Both the position numbers and the translations under genes were made by a program. The notes under the pieces were generated by a model that ran no database searches, was not told the DNA's origin, and worked only from the letters and a program-made list of their open reading frames with translations. Below, piece by piece: positions 40,905-50,517 of a stretch of DNA of 64,000 bases. Within the stretch, counting starts at the first letter, position 1. Each line of letters opens with the position of its first letter. The stretch is from Catenovulum sediminis (GTDB lineage Bacteria; Pseudomonadota; Gammaproteobacteria; Enterobacterales; Alteromonadaceae): the NCBI RefSeq assembly GCF_007289895.1, contig NZ_CP041660.1, positions 3,038,001-3,102,000 on the forward strand, written 5' to 3'.

Positions 40905-43868
40905 TTAGAACTTAGCTCGAACACCGAACGTAAATCGACGATCCGCTTCGCTGTATTTCCAATCAGAGCCTAATTCAGTTGAGAAGCTAACAGGCTCACC
41001 TGTTAGGTTAGTCACATTAGTCACTACTGTGAAATTCTCATTGATTTCATAACTTGCAGAGAAATCAAGTTGACCAGTTGGATTGCGGTAGTTATTACCT
41101 TCTGACTTATCAAATACGTCAACTGTCTCGCCGTTTTCATTAACTTCCTGACCGATTGCGTCACCATTTGCTACCGCGCTTCCGATAGTGATAACACGTT
41201 TTTCATTTTCAGTATCAAGGAACTCATCACGATAAGTGTAGGCTAAACGCACTTGGAAACCACTATTTTCGTAATATACCTGAGCGTTAAAGGTATTTTT
41301 AGAAATATCTAATAGTGGGTTACCGTTCGGTTGCTCACTATCTGCATAAGTATAGTTAGCCGTAAAACCTAAACCTGGAATAAATCCTAAATCTTGTTGA
41401 ATACCTAGCTCAAAACCTTGGATCGTACCATTTTCGCCATTGGTTTTTTGGTCAGTGATAATACCCGTCAAACCTTGTGCACGTAAACTTTCAACATAAT
41501 CAAGACCCGCTTGTGAAGGGTTATCTTCACCTTGGAAGTCGCCTAAACTAGATGTGATGATTCTGTCTTTACTCACGCCTGCCGTATCTAATTGACAAAC
41601 ATTAGACCACTCAGTCACGTTTTGTTGTGAAGTCAAAGAGTTTGCTTCACAAGTTGTGCTGTCATTTAAGAAAGACTCAACGTCTTTATAATAAACAGCA
41701 AACGAAACCATGTTACCTTCACCATAATAGTGTTCTATCGACAAGTCATACTGAGTTGCACGATAGGGGTCAAGGGTAATTGCACCGCGATCAGCAGTCA
41801 CAAATGAATTATCAATTAAGAAAGCAGGGCTCAACTCACTAAAGTCAGCGCGGCGCATTACTTTAGCGGTTGCAAAACGCACAAAGGTGTCGTCTGTCAA
41901 TCGGTAAGTCGCATTTAAGCTTGGTAAAAAGTCATCATACTCATGTGTACCGGTATCAAGTTCACCTTTAGTATAAACGGTCGACTCAATCTCTGTATTA
42001 ATAAAACGACCACCAACAATCGCAGTTAGATAATCAAAGTCTAAATGCGCTTGTGCATAAAGCGCTGTTGTTTTTTCTGTGATATCACGGAAAGCACCTT
42101 GGTTTTCGGTTAGGTTATCTGCCAGACTACCCGTTGTCGCGTAGTTTGTACCCGCTGTAAGTTGCTGAACCTTTTTAAAAGTTTCTTCAGCGTTAGCAAG
42201 CTCAGTACCTTTGAATACGCGATATTTAGTTAACTGGTTTTCACCTGCAAATCCTGCTTGATCAAATGAATTTGAATGGTTTACCGTATGTACACTGCCC
42301 GGGAACATTTCTTCTACTTCATTAATCCAAACAGCATGTGGTGTACCATCGTCGTTAAACATCTTTTTATAAAGATCTTTAGCATCATAATAAGCTTCTG
42401 AGTATTTGTAATCTCGATCAGTTGTGCGAACACCCGCTTTGATTTTAGAGATAAAATCAACACCGAACGGTTCAAAATATTCAAGGTCAAAACGCATTGC
42501 AGTTTCATCATTTTCTGTCCAACGTTCGTCGTGGAAGAAATCTCGTACGGCTAAGTTTTCAGGTTGAGCAGCCAAGTGACCGTCTGCATACACTACACTA
42601 GGAATTTTATCGCCGCTACGAATGACAGTTGCTGTGCTCGTATGACGAAGCGTACCGCTGTTAAAACTAGAGCCATCCCAGTTTTCAGTCCATTCGTTCC
42701 AAGCTGATTGACTAATAGGGCGTAAGTTAAACTCAGACTTTGGTGCTGAACTTTCTGAGCTGGCGATAGCAATTTCACCAGAAACCTTTAACTGATCAGA
42801 AAGATTCCACTCAGCGCCAAATGCATGTGAAAACGATTCTGTTTCACGGAAATCACTCCAAGTTTTTGGAATGGTGAAAGCACCTTGAAGTTCATAATTG
42901 TTTAGCTGGCCATATTCATCAACGGTTGTATTTTCAGTTGCTACGATTGAGCCACCGACATCAAGAATTGAATATGCATCTTGATAACCTGAACGATCTG
43001 TGGTGTTTAAATCTAAATAGATAAAACCATCGTCATTCGGTGCCCATTGCAGTGTCAGGTTCATTGCTGTTCGCTCACGCTTTTCAGTTTTTTGTTCAAC
43101 TGTATTTTGGTCAGCAACTAAATATCGACCGCTCGGTGTTTGAGTGGCAGGCGAGTCTATTCCGGCAATAGAATCATGCGTGTACGCTTGAACACGGTTA
43201 AAAAATTCGTCTCGACGAAGTTCGCGGTCTTGGTATGCGAACATGGCGATAGCACCAAAAGTACCCGCGTCGCCTAAATCCCATTTATTGCCTGCAGCAA
43301 CGTTAAATATAGGCGCCCAATTCTCTGTTTTATCTGCATATTCTGCATCAAAAGACATGGCTACCAGCGGCTCTTTCATTTTTAATGGTTTTATTGTTTT
43401 TAAGCTCACTGTACCACCTAAGGCACCTTCAATCATTTCAGGCGTCGGTGATTTTACAACTTCAACCGCTTGTAAAAAGCTTGAAGGGAAATCTTGTAAG
43501 CTAATACCACCACGACCATCACCAACAGTAGAGCGGCCATTAATTTCTACTCGGTTTTGTGGTAAGCCACGAATAGAAACACTGTCACCTACACCAAAGT
43601 CACGGCTGATTGAAACACCAGTAACACGCTGCAAAGCTTCAGCAATATTGTTGTCAGGTAATTTACCAATATCTTCAGCAACAACCGCATCAACGATACG
43701 ACCATCTGTACGCTTTAATAAAGCGGCTGCTTTTAAACTTTGTGTATACCCTTTTACTTCAATTGTTTCTACTTCTTCTTTAGTTTCAGCCGCATTTGCG
43801 TTGGCAGCCATTGTAAGTGCTGAAGCAGAAAGCAAAGACATAGCAATTTTCGATAGTTTGAATTGCAT
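40905..43868 (-). CDS. TonB-dependent outer-membrane receptor
   Basis: A 987-residue receptor with a signal peptide (ending ANANA), a TonB box-like segment (EVETIEVKGY), a plug domain (LPDNNIAEALQRVTGVSISRD, SVSIRGLPQNRVEINGRS, GGTVSLKTIKPL) and a long beta-barrel ending in RFTFGVRAKF with the terminal Phe. It belongs to the large receptor group that Alteromonadales use for polysaccharide fragments. The convergent neighbour is a carbohydrate-binding lipoprotein, so glycan uptake is likely; the glycan is unknown. Confidence 0.93.
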   Translation of the reverse strand: MQFKLSKIAMSLLSASALTMAANANAAETKEEVETIEVKGYTQSLKAAALLKRTDGRIVDAVVAEDIGKLPDNNIAEALQRVTGVSISRDFGVGDSVSIRGLPQNRVEINGRSTVGDGRGGISLQDFPSSFLQAVEVVKSPTPEMIEGALGGTVSLKTIKPLKMKEPLVAMSFDAEYADKTENWAPIFNVAAGNKWDLGDAGTFGAIAMFAYQDRELRRDEFFNRVQAYTHDSIAGIDSPATQTPSGRYLVADQNTVEQKTEKRERTAMNLTLQWAPNDDGFIYLDLNTTDRSGYQDAYSILDVGGSIVATENTTVDEYGQLNNYELQGAFTIPKTWSDFRETESFSHAFGAEWNLSDQLKVSGEIAIASSESSAPKSEFNLRPISQSAWNEWTENWDGSSFNSGTLRHTSTATVIRSGDKIPSVVYADGHLAAQPENLAVRDFFHDERWTENDETAMRFDLEYFEPFGVDFISKIKAGVRTTDRDYKYSEAYYDAKDLYKKMFNDDGTPHAVWINEVEEMFPGSVHTVNHSNSFDQAGFAGENQLTKYRVFKGTELANAEETFKKVQQLTAGTNYATTGSLADNLTENQGAFRDITEKTTALYAQAHLDFDYLTAIVGGRFINTEIESTVYTKGELDTGTHEYDDFLPSLNATYRLTDDTFVRFATAKVMRRADFSELSPAFLIDNSFVTADRGAITLDPYRATQYDLSIEHYYGEGNMVSFAVYYKDVESFLNDSTTCEANSLTSQQNVTEWSNVCQLDTAGVSKDRIITSSLGDFQGEDNPSQAGLDYVESLRAQGLTGIITDQKTNGENGTIQGFELGIQQDLGFIPGLGFTANYTYADSEQPNGNPLLDISKNTFNAQVYYENSGFQVRLAYTYRDEFLDTENEKRVITIGSAVANGDAIGQEVNENGETVDVFDKSEGNNYRNPTGQLDFSASYEINENFTVVTNVTNLTGEPVSFSTELGSDWKYSEADRRFTFGVRAKF

Positions 43869-44384
43869 TATGAACCCCTTGTCATATTTTAATCTGGTTA
43901 GACCAAATTAGTGTTTTGTGTTTTACATAGTTCTTAAATGTGTAAGTCAAAGTGTTTCACATTGTGATTAAAAGATCAACATTTATGTTATAAAAAATGT
44001 TCATTTATTTTGATTTAGTATTAACAAGTGTTTTGTTTTTGTATTACCAATTGTGTGTGGTGATTTAATTTAGGCGATGTTAAATGATAGCTTATCTTTT
44101 ATTTATTGCTGTATTTAGCGATATCATTGCTTTGACCTATTTATAGTGGCGCTTTTAGGTGTTTTTAGGCAGTGTTTGACTGCTTTTCAAGCGAGTTGAA
44201 GGGTGTGGTAATTTAAATGTATTGTAATACTTTACTAAGGCGAGAGGTAATTGCTGATGCAGGTTGGTTGAAAATTTTTAGGAGTTTGTTTCTGTTGGTT
44301 TTGTGATTTTTTGTAATACATTTTTGTTGGTTGACTTGTTAAATTTGTTTGTCAATAATGCTTTTTTATTTACCGGAGATGGAT
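43869..44384. promoter_or_regulatory. AT-rich divergent regulatory region upstream of receptor
   Basis: No gene is visible in these 516 bp between the divergent receptor and small lipoprotein genes. A seven-base inverted repeat, AACATTT (43978-43984) and AAATGTT (43995-44001), lies about 110-130 bp upstream of the receptor start and might be an operator. Promoter elements cannot be assigned with confidence. Confidence 0.4.
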
Positions 44385-44933
44385 ATGCGATTTACAACAA
44401 TTGGCACGATTGTATTTTTAGCACTGGCAGTAAGTGCTTGTGGTAAAACAACTGAAGCGCCTCAAATACCAGAAACAAAACAAGAAGTGGGTAGCAGCTT
44501 GCATCAAAAATATAAATTAGAGCTTGATGAAATACCGAGCAAAGTGCTCGAAGCCATTAGAAACAAGCGGGCTGGATTTACTGTGCAAGAGGCTGAAAAA
44601 GAATTAAAACATGGCAAAACCTATATTGATGTAGAAGGTATTGACGATCAAGGTAACGAAATTGAATTTGATTTACTGCAAGTCGATGGCCAATGGGAAA
44701 TCGTTGAAGTGCAGCGAGATTTAACACTTGAGCAATGCCCAGCGGGTGTTATCACGACATTTAAAAAACATGTGCCAGAGGTTTTACCTAAACGTATTAT
44801 TGAAAGCGAACAGACAAACGGCGCAATAATTTACGAGTTTTATGTCGTGGATAAACAAGGCCAAGAGGCAAAATACGAAGTCAAACTAGAAAATGGCGAA
44901 ACTGAGTTTTTAACCTCTGAATGGCAACATTAA
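44385..44933 (+). CDS. Small lipoprotein, possibly PepSY-like
   Basis: The ATG at 44385 has GGAG at 44375-44378, six bases upstream, and gives a 182-residue product. A type II signal ends in LAVSACGK. The mature part has two similar segments of about 65 residues (helix followed by beta strands, for example IDVEGIDDQGNEIEFDLLQVDGQW and YEFYVVDKQGQEAKYEVKLENGE), suggesting a duplicated PepSY-like fold. The function is unknown. Confidence 0.7.
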   Translation: MRFTTIGTIVFLALAVSACGKTTEAPQIPETKQEVGSSLHQKYKLELDEIPSKVLEAIRNKRAGFTVQEAEKELKHGKTYIDVEGIDDQGNEIEFDLLQVDGQWEIVEVQRDLTLEQCPAGVITTFKKHVPEVLPKRIIESEQTNGAIIYEFYVVDKQGQEAKYEVKLENGETEFLTSEWQH

Positions 44934-45092
44934 ATAGAATGCGTTTTATTCATTTAAATAGCTTAATAAAGTAACTACTAAACATACGAAAAGCGTCGTT
45001 TTGCAAAGATAGCAGGCGCTTTTTGCTTTTCTATTACCGCCCTTATTCGGATAGACCAATAGCCTCTTGTTAGTCTGCTCACCAAATAATAA

Positions 45093-45722
45093 TATTCGGC
45101 AAAAACACCAAATACAACTGGTTATATTACTTATCAGGCCTTCCAAGGTGGTATGAAGTCTTATTCGTACAATGCCCAAGGGCAACTAGCGCGAACGGTT
45201 GAAAATATTATTCCTGACATGGGTAATACAATACCAATTGGCGTTAATGATCCAAATGCTACTTATTGGACAACAATTGACAAGGCTGTCGCCATTACTC
45301 GTGATTATAGTTACTCACACCATGGATGGTTGATTGAGGTGACAGGTTCATCGAAAACTTATTCACGAGAAAGATATTATTATCATATGGAACCAGGTCG
45401 GCCCAATGAATTTGGAGCTACAACTATCAGCAATGGTGGCCACTCTGGCAGTTTGTATGAGAAATACGAGTACAATTTTTTTGGACAGAAAACACTTGCA
45501 ATTAAAAATGGTAGTGAAACGAGAACTACATATAACAGTAATGGCAGCATTAATCGCGAAACTATCGTCGATTCAGATGGAAGCTTAAGTGAAACAACCT
45601 ACGGTCACGTAGGCGTTAGCAAGGATAATGAAATAGGGTACGACAAAGCGGGAAACCTACTTGGCTATCAATTCAGATATCACGACGGAAATAATGAACA
45701 GAAGTATCAATACAAAAATGTC
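45093..45722 (+). pseudogene. Rhs/YD-repeat gene, 5'-truncated part upstream of IS66
   Basis: The frame opens after a TAA at 45090 and has no Rhs N-terminal part before it. It encodes YD-type repeats such as SYSYNAQGQLARTVE, YEYNFFGQKTLAIKNGSETRTTYNSNG and IGYDKAGNLLGYQFRY. The first usable ATG is at 45153. The IS66 element interrupts it at 45722. Joining across the target duplication continues without a shift into the downstream part (QYKNVYEYNQKGYEQV). The N-terminal truncation, with no visible promoter, suggests this copy is silent or a donor sequence. Confidence 0.8.
45715..45722. repeat. Target site duplication, left copy
   Basis: AAAATGTC immediately before the IS66 left end; an identical copy lies at 48108-48115. 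Eight bases is the normal IS66-family duplication. Confidence 0.95.
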
Positions 45723-45804
45723 GTAAGCGCCTAATGAACTAACGTTCTTACTTTCGAGATCTCAGAGCCGCATAATTTCCTCATCATTCACGCGAGGAAA
45801 TAAC

Positions 45805-46113
45805 ATGCTCACCGCTAAACAAGAATACTGGCAAACACATATCGAACAATGGCAAGCATCAGGGCTTACTCAAGCGGCTTATTGTCGTCAGCATAATTTA
45901 TGTCAAAACGGCTTAAGCTATCATAAGCATAAATTGGCTAACTTACCCAGCCATGTTAATTCCGTGACCAACGGATTTGCTCGTGTCCAAGTCATGGAAA
46001 GCTATACAACCAGTCAACCACTGAGCGTTCATCTGAATAACGGCCTCAAGGTCAGTGGTATTACACACCAAAACCTTGAGCTGGTTAAACAGTTGGCCCA
46101 GGTGTTGTCATGA
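45805..46113 (+). CDS. tnpA: IS66-family accessory protein TnpA
   Basis: A 102-residue protein with the N-terminal EYWQTHIEQWQASGLTQAAYCRQHNLCQNGLSYHKHKL pattern of IS66 ORF1, a helix-turn-helix-like DNA-binding domain. Its stop overlaps the tnpB ATG by four bases, indicating coupled translation. It is required with TnpB for transposition in characterised IS66 members. Confidence 0.92.
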   Translation: MLTAKQEYWQTHIEQWQASGLTQAAYCRQHNLCQNGLSYHKHKLANLPSHVNSVTNGFARVQVMESYTTSQPLSVHLNNGLKVSGITHQNLELVKQLAQVLS

Positions 46114-46475
46114 ACCAAGTGATGCGCCCCAACATCTCACTGACACAAGTCTACCTTTATTGTCAGCCCGTTGATTTTAGAAAATCCTTTCGCGGGTTAT
46201 CTGCCATTATTGAATGTGAGCTTGGCCACAATCCATTTGAAGGTCACTTATACGCCTTCACCAATCGCCAGCGTAATAAAATAAAGTGCCTCTTTTGGGA
46301 AAACAACGGTTTCGTGCTCTATTACAAGAGTTTAGCCGAAGAAAAATTCCAGTGGCCACGCAACAATGAAGAGATGATAACTTTAACCGGACAGCAGATA
46401 AATTGGTTACTCGATGGCTATGATATTAGTGCTATGCAAGGCCATAAAAAACTTCATTATGAGGCTGTTTTTTAG
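46110..46475 (+). CDS. tnpB: IS66-family accessory protein TnpB (Orf2)
   Basis: A 121-residue protein with the family signatures VYLYCQPVDFRKSFRGLSAIIE, HLYAFTNRQRNKIKCLFWENNGFVLYYKSL and EEKFQWP. It starts inside the end of tnpA. This is unrelated to the TnpB nuclease of IS200/IS605. Confidence 0.95.
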   Translation: MNQVMRPNISLTQVYLYCQPVDFRKSFRGLSAIIECELGHNPFEGHLYAFTNRQRNKIKCLFWENNGFVLYYKSLAEEKFQWPRNNEEMITLTGQQINWLLDGYDISAMQGHKKLHYEAVF

Positions 46476-46510
46476 GGCTTTTTGACGCTCACTTTGCTAT
46501 AATACCCGCC

Positions 46511-48082
46511 ATGAAAATGTCGCCCAAAGCTCAATCAAATCAAGCTTCTACATCTGTCGAAACTACGACTGAGATGGCAGCCTTGCTGTCTGAAAAAGAC
46601 GACATTATCGACAAAAAATCAGAAGTGATTGCTTGGCAACAACAGCGTATCGCTTTGTTAGAAGAATACCTCAACCTTGCTAACCAAAAACGTTTTGGGT
46701 CTAGCAGTGAACAAACCACAGCTGAGCAAGGTAACTTGTTTAACGAAGCTGAAATCACCGCAGAGCCAGAGCAAGAAGAACTGCTTTTACCTGATACCGC
46801 TTCAAAAACCAAAACAGGGCGTAAACCTTTCTCTGATAAATTACCACGCGAACAAGTATTCGCTTATTTATCTGAAAAAGACAAAGCCGGTGCCATTGAT
46901 ACCTTCTTTGTAAAAGTCCGAGAAGAGCTAGACATCATCCCTGCTCAAGTGCGTGTGCTGGAATACATGCAAGAAAAAGCCGTGTTTAAAGATGAACAAG
47001 ACAAGCGCATTATCAAAGCCGCTGAAGTCACATTACACCCTGTAGCCAAAGCGATGGGCAGTGTGAACTTAATGACCTACGTGATTGTGTCGAAATACGC
47101 GGATGGTATGCCACTGTATCGTTTAGAAAATATCATCCGCCGTTATGGTGGTGATATCTCAAGGGCGACCTTAGCGAATTGGGTTATCGCGTTGGCAAGG
47201 CAAGTTCAACCACTTATTCATTTACTCCGTGAGTATCAACATAACGGCCCACTGATAATGGCGGATGAAACTCGCATTCAGGTACTCAAAGAACCAGGCG
47301 CTTCCCCAACGGGTGATAAATACATGTGGGTCACTCTAGGCGGAGAGCCTAATCGACAATCAGTGCTGTTTGAATATGATCCTTCGCGTAGTCAGGAGGT
47401 ACCCTTGCGCCTGCTGGATGGATTCACGGGAGGTTACCTGCAATCTGATGGATATGCTGGATATAATGCGGTCTGCAAAGAATATAAACTGACCTCATTA
47501 GGGTGTTGGGATCATGCAAGGCGTAAATTTAAAGAAGCTCAGATCGTGCAACCGAAAAGTAAAAAGACCAAAGTCAGTAAAGCGGATATGGCACTCAGCT
47601 ATATCAACAAGTTGTATGTGATAGAGCGTAATATAAAATCATTGAGTGCTGATGGGAAATACCAAGCGCGTCAAGCGCAAAGCGTGCCTGTTCTGAACAA
47701 GTTGAAAAAGTGGTTAGACGTGCAGCGCCCCAAAGTAGTCAAAGACAGTTTAACGGGCACAGCAATGACTTACTTACACAACCAATGGGACAAATTAACG
47801 GTTTACTGTAAAGATGGCCGATTAAATATCAGCAATATCCTAGCAGAAAATGCGATCCGCCCGTTTGCTGTTGGCAGAAAAGCTTGGTTATTTGCAGATA
47901 GTCCCGCTGGTGCGCATGCGAGTGGAATACACTATAGCTTGATAGAAACGGCTAAGCTTAATGGACTTGAGCCGTATCACTATTTAAATGCGGTATTCAA
48001 AGCCTTACCATACGCAGATACGGTTGAAAAGTTAGAAAGGCTCCTGCCATGGAATTTTAAAGCCGAAAATAAAGAAAGCTAG
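46511..48082 (+). CDS. tnpC: IS66-family DDE transposase TnpC
   Basis: A 523-residue transposase with an N-terminal coiled coil (leucine-rich, about 20-60), a zinc-binding region, and the DDE core: LIMADETRIQVL (first Asp), LQSDGYAGYNAV (second Asp) and ISNILAENAIRPFAVGRKAW (Glu). The C-terminal YSLIETAKLNGLEPYHYL domain is intact. Full length, likely active. Confidence 0.96.
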   Translation: MKMSPKAQSNQASTSVETTTEMAALLSEKDDIIDKKSEVIAWQQQRIALLEEYLNLANQKRFGSSSEQTTAEQGNLFNEAEITAEPEQEELLLPDTASKTKTGRKPFSDKLPREQVFAYLSEKDKAGAIDTFFVKVREELDIIPAQVRVLEYMQEKAVFKDEQDKRIIKAAEVTLHPVAKAMGSVNLMTYVIVSKYADGMPLYRLENIIRRYGGDISRATLANWVIALARQVQPLIHLLREYQHNGPLIMADETRIQVLKEPGASPTGDKYMWVTLGGEPNRQSVLFEYDPSRSQEVPLRLLDGFTGGYLQSDGYAGYNAVCKEYKLTSLGCWDHARRKFKEAQIVQPKSKKTKVSKADMALSYINKLYVIERNIKSLSADGKYQARQAQSVPVLNKLKKWLDVQRPKVVKDSLTGTAMTYLHNQWDKLTVYCKDGRLNISNILAENAIRPFAVGRKAWLFADSPAGAHASGIHYSLIETAKLNGLEPYHYLNAVFKALPYADTVEKLERLLPWNFKAENKES

Positions 48083-48107
48083 CCCCGTAGGTTCATTGAG
48101 CGCTTAC

Positions 48108-48115
48108 AAAATGTC
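48108..48115. repeat. Target site duplication, right copy
   Basis: AAAATGTC directly after the IS66 right end, identical to 45715-45722. Confidence 0.95.
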
Positions 48116-50515
48116 TATGAATATAATCAAAAAGGTTATGAACAAGTTTCACAAATAGCCTCAAGAAAAGACTGGGATGATGGGGTATCTACCAACCAGT
48201 ACAACCTTGCTGGAGAATTGAATGAAGTAGTATATGTTCAAGGCAATAGCAAAAACATAAAGCAGTTTTACAATAATAGTTCGGGCCAAATTTCTTCAAG
48301 CATCCATAAAATTTTATCAGGAACAGATAGTGGAAAGGTTACCTTTGACCATGCCTTTTATGCTAATGGACAATATTTGGGTTCGAAAAACTCTACATTT
48401 ATACCATCGATTCACCCAGAACAAACTCGAAATATCGACAAGTACACAATCTCAGGTGGCGAAACTCTACAAAATATTGCGCAAATGATTTACGGTGATT
48501 CGTCACTTTGGTACCTAATAGCACACGAAAATGGACTATCAAAAGCGCCACTCGATGCTTTTAGTGCATCGGATGCGGGTACGCAACTGAGACTACCGCA
48601 AATTAACACAACAATTAAAAATTCATCAGACAACTTTAAGCCATACAACCCAGCAGAAGTTATAGGAGATGTGTCGCCTAGCCCAGTGCCGCCACCACCA
48701 CCAAAATGTAATGCAATAGCTGGAATAGTTATGGTTGTGGTTGCAGTAGTGGTGACGGTATTTACCGCAGGCGCTGGCGCATTCGCGGTGGGTGGCTTCT
48801 ACGGCGCTATGAGTGCGGGAGCAGGCGTATTAGCTGGTGGGTTTAGCACCGCTGCTTTTGCGGCAGGTGTCGTAGGCAGCCTAGCTTCACAGGCCGTTGG
48901 AAAAATGATGGGCGTAGTAGATGATATTAGCTTAAAAGATGCGTTTGTCAGTGGTGCAACAACTTGGGCTACCGCTGGTTTAGCTAAAGGTTTAGGAGTT
49001 GGCAAAGACGCCGTAAGTAAAAGCGACTGGTTTGTAAAACAGAGTGCAAATGGTAAAGGTATATTTAATGGTTATGGTATTGCAGCCCAAGCCGCGGGTA
49101 GTTACGGCGCAAATTATGCGGCCAATAAACTTGTTGGTAATAACAATGTTAGCTTTAGTTGGAAAGGTATGGCAGCGCAGGTTGCTGGCTCTGTGGCCGG
49201 TCATGGAGTGTCAAATAACGTTGATGTCGGAAATGGGTTGGTTAACGGAGGTATAAGTGGATTCGCCGCAGGCGCTACAACCGCAAAACTTGACCACCAG
49301 TGGAATGGCGGGCAAAATGCTAATTATGCTCAAGTTGCATTAAATGCCTTTGGCAATGCATTGGGGAACTCGATTGTTGAGAGGATGAAATCCCAACCTA
49401 TCTCTCCAAAACTTGCAAATGTTACTGTTCCCGAAGGGGCTACTGCCGCTGAAACTTTGGCTATATATGAAAAAGAAGGCGTCATAGATGACCTTTCGGA
49501 TGATCAATATCATGAGTTGGCAGTTGCAGCGAATAAAGAAGAAGGCATCTCAACAGGTTCAACTGCTAACGGTAATTCTAATCGAGTTGGACGAGTTACT
49601 GTGAACGGTGAAAGCTTCGGCAATGGCGGGTTTGATATAAGCAGAAAAGGACTTAAAGAGCTATATCAAGGCGGCATGCTTGACACCGTTGGCAATGTCG
49701 CTGGCGGTATGTATGACTCTGAAATTAGGGATATCATGGGAAGGGATGATTTTGGTTCATTTAGCCGAGAATTAAACTACGAGTTAGATAATGCATTTGG
49801 GCTAAATGAGTTAGCTGATGCGATGGGGTTTGCATCGGTCAGTAACATTTCAGGTGTATTTTATAAAGCAGCAAAAGCAGGGATAAAGGAAATATCGCCT
49901 GAACTTCAAGCTGTGTACAATCGTTCTAGAGCAACCATTCGGGCTCAAAATTTGAGAAATGGCGGTGCCAGTCCTTTTGTCCGAGATGTAATGCGTGGCG
50001 CTGATGAGCTAATCAAATCTAAAGATTTAAAAACCTTAAATCAATTACAAGCCTATGCAAAAGCTAGGGGGCCTAATGGTGTTATAAGTGAAGGCTTCAC
50101 TAATTTACCAGCGAGTGTTAAGGATTTTGAAATTAAAGGGTTAATTAATCGTTTCGGAGAGAACAAAAGCCAATTTTCAATACCTGATCCTAACGCATAT
50201 TTAGATGCTTTAGATGAAGCTTATGGAACAAAGAGTCCACTAAATACTGCAATGAGAGCTCGTATTTTGGAATATATTGGCGAGCCAGGAGCAAAAGTAT
50301 TCGCACAACACCGAAATGGATTACCTGGATATCATGCTGAAGTAAGGGCTGCGAATGATTTACTGAATAAGCTACCAGCGAATACACCCGCATCTCAAAT
50401 GAATATCGCAACCGCTAAGTTAGTACGAGGTACAGGTAATCATTTCCCAGCTTGTCTTAACTGTGGTGGCATTTTAGATGATTTTAATATCTTAACGAGT
50501 ATTAGGAAGCAGTAA
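48116..50515 (+). CDS. Rhs C-terminal part with LysM-like and deaminase-like toxin domains
   Basis: The frame continues from the upstream Rhs part across the IS66; the first internal ATG is at 48218. In order: last YD repeats, a LysM-like domain (about 48440-48600, YTISGGETLQNIAQMIYG), a Pro run, hydrophobic Gly/Ala-rich segments (about 48710-49300), then AFGNALGNSIVERMKS, where exchangeable tips begin. The C-terminal domain has HAEVRAANDLL (His at 50333) and CLNC (Cys at 50453 and 50462), a zinc deaminase pattern like YwqJ-type toxins. Nucleic acid or nucleotide deamination is inferred. The immunity candidate follows two bases after the stop. Confidence 0.8.
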   Translation, partial: YEYNQKGYEQVSQIASRKDWDDGVSTNQYNLAGELNEVVYVQGNSKNIKQFYNNSSGQISSSIHKILSGTDSGKVTFDHAFYANGQYLGSKNSTFIPSIHPEQTRNIDKYTISGGETLQNIAQMIYGDSSLWYLIAHENGLSKAPLDAFSASDAGTQLRLPQINTTIKNSSDNFKPYNPAEVIGDVSPSPVPPPPPKCNAIAGIVMVVVAVVVTVFTAGAGAFAVGGFYGAMSAGAGVLAGGFSTAAFAAGVVGSLASQAVGKMMGVVDDISLKDAFVSGATTWATAGLAKGLGVGKDAVSKSDWFVKQSANGKGIFNGYGIAAQAAGSYGANYAANKLVGNNNVSFSWKGMAAQVAGSVAGHGVSNNVDVGNGLVNGGISGFAAGATTAKLDHQWNGGQNANYAQVALNAFGNALGNSIVERMKSQPISPKLANVTVPEGATAAETLAIYEKEGVIDDLSDDQYHELAVAANKEEGISTGSTANGNSNRVGRVTVNGESFGNGGFDISRKGLKELYQGGMLDTVGNVAGGMYDSEIRDIMGRDDFGSFSRELNYELDNAFGLNELADAMGFASVSNISGVFYKAAKAGIKEISPELQAVYNRSRATIRAQNLRNGGASPFVRDVMRGADELIKSKDLKTLNQLQAYAKARGPNGVISEGFTNLPASVKDFEIKGLINRFGENKSQFSIPDPNAYLDALDEAYGTKSPLNTAMRARILEYIGEPGAKVFAQHRNGLPGYHAEVRAANDLLNKLPANTPASQMNIATAKLVRGTGNHFPACLNCGGILDDFNILTSIRKQ

Positions 50516-50517
50516 TT

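Larger units (their letters stand above)
45723..48107 (+). mobile_element. IS66-family insertion sequence, complete
   Basis: A 2385-bp element with imperfect terminal inverted repeats: GTAAGCGCCTAATGAACT on the left, and GTAAGCGCTCAATGAACC as the reverse complement of the right end. It carries the three IS66 genes in order and is flanked by a perfect 8-bp duplication. Perfect flanks and intact genes point to a recent insertion into the Rhs reading frame. Confidence 0.97.

Noticed and set aside
43243-43911. A 222-codon plus-strand frame opposite the TonB-dependent receptor
   Set aside because: It is a shadow on the strand opposite clear plug-domain coding sequence; its composition (Ser, Pro, Thr) follows from that.
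48218-50515. Reading the Rhs C-terminal part as a separate gene starting at 48218
   Set aside because: The frame runs unbroken upstream to the IS66 target duplication and joins the upstream YD repeats exactly, so it is the 3' part of one interrupted gene.
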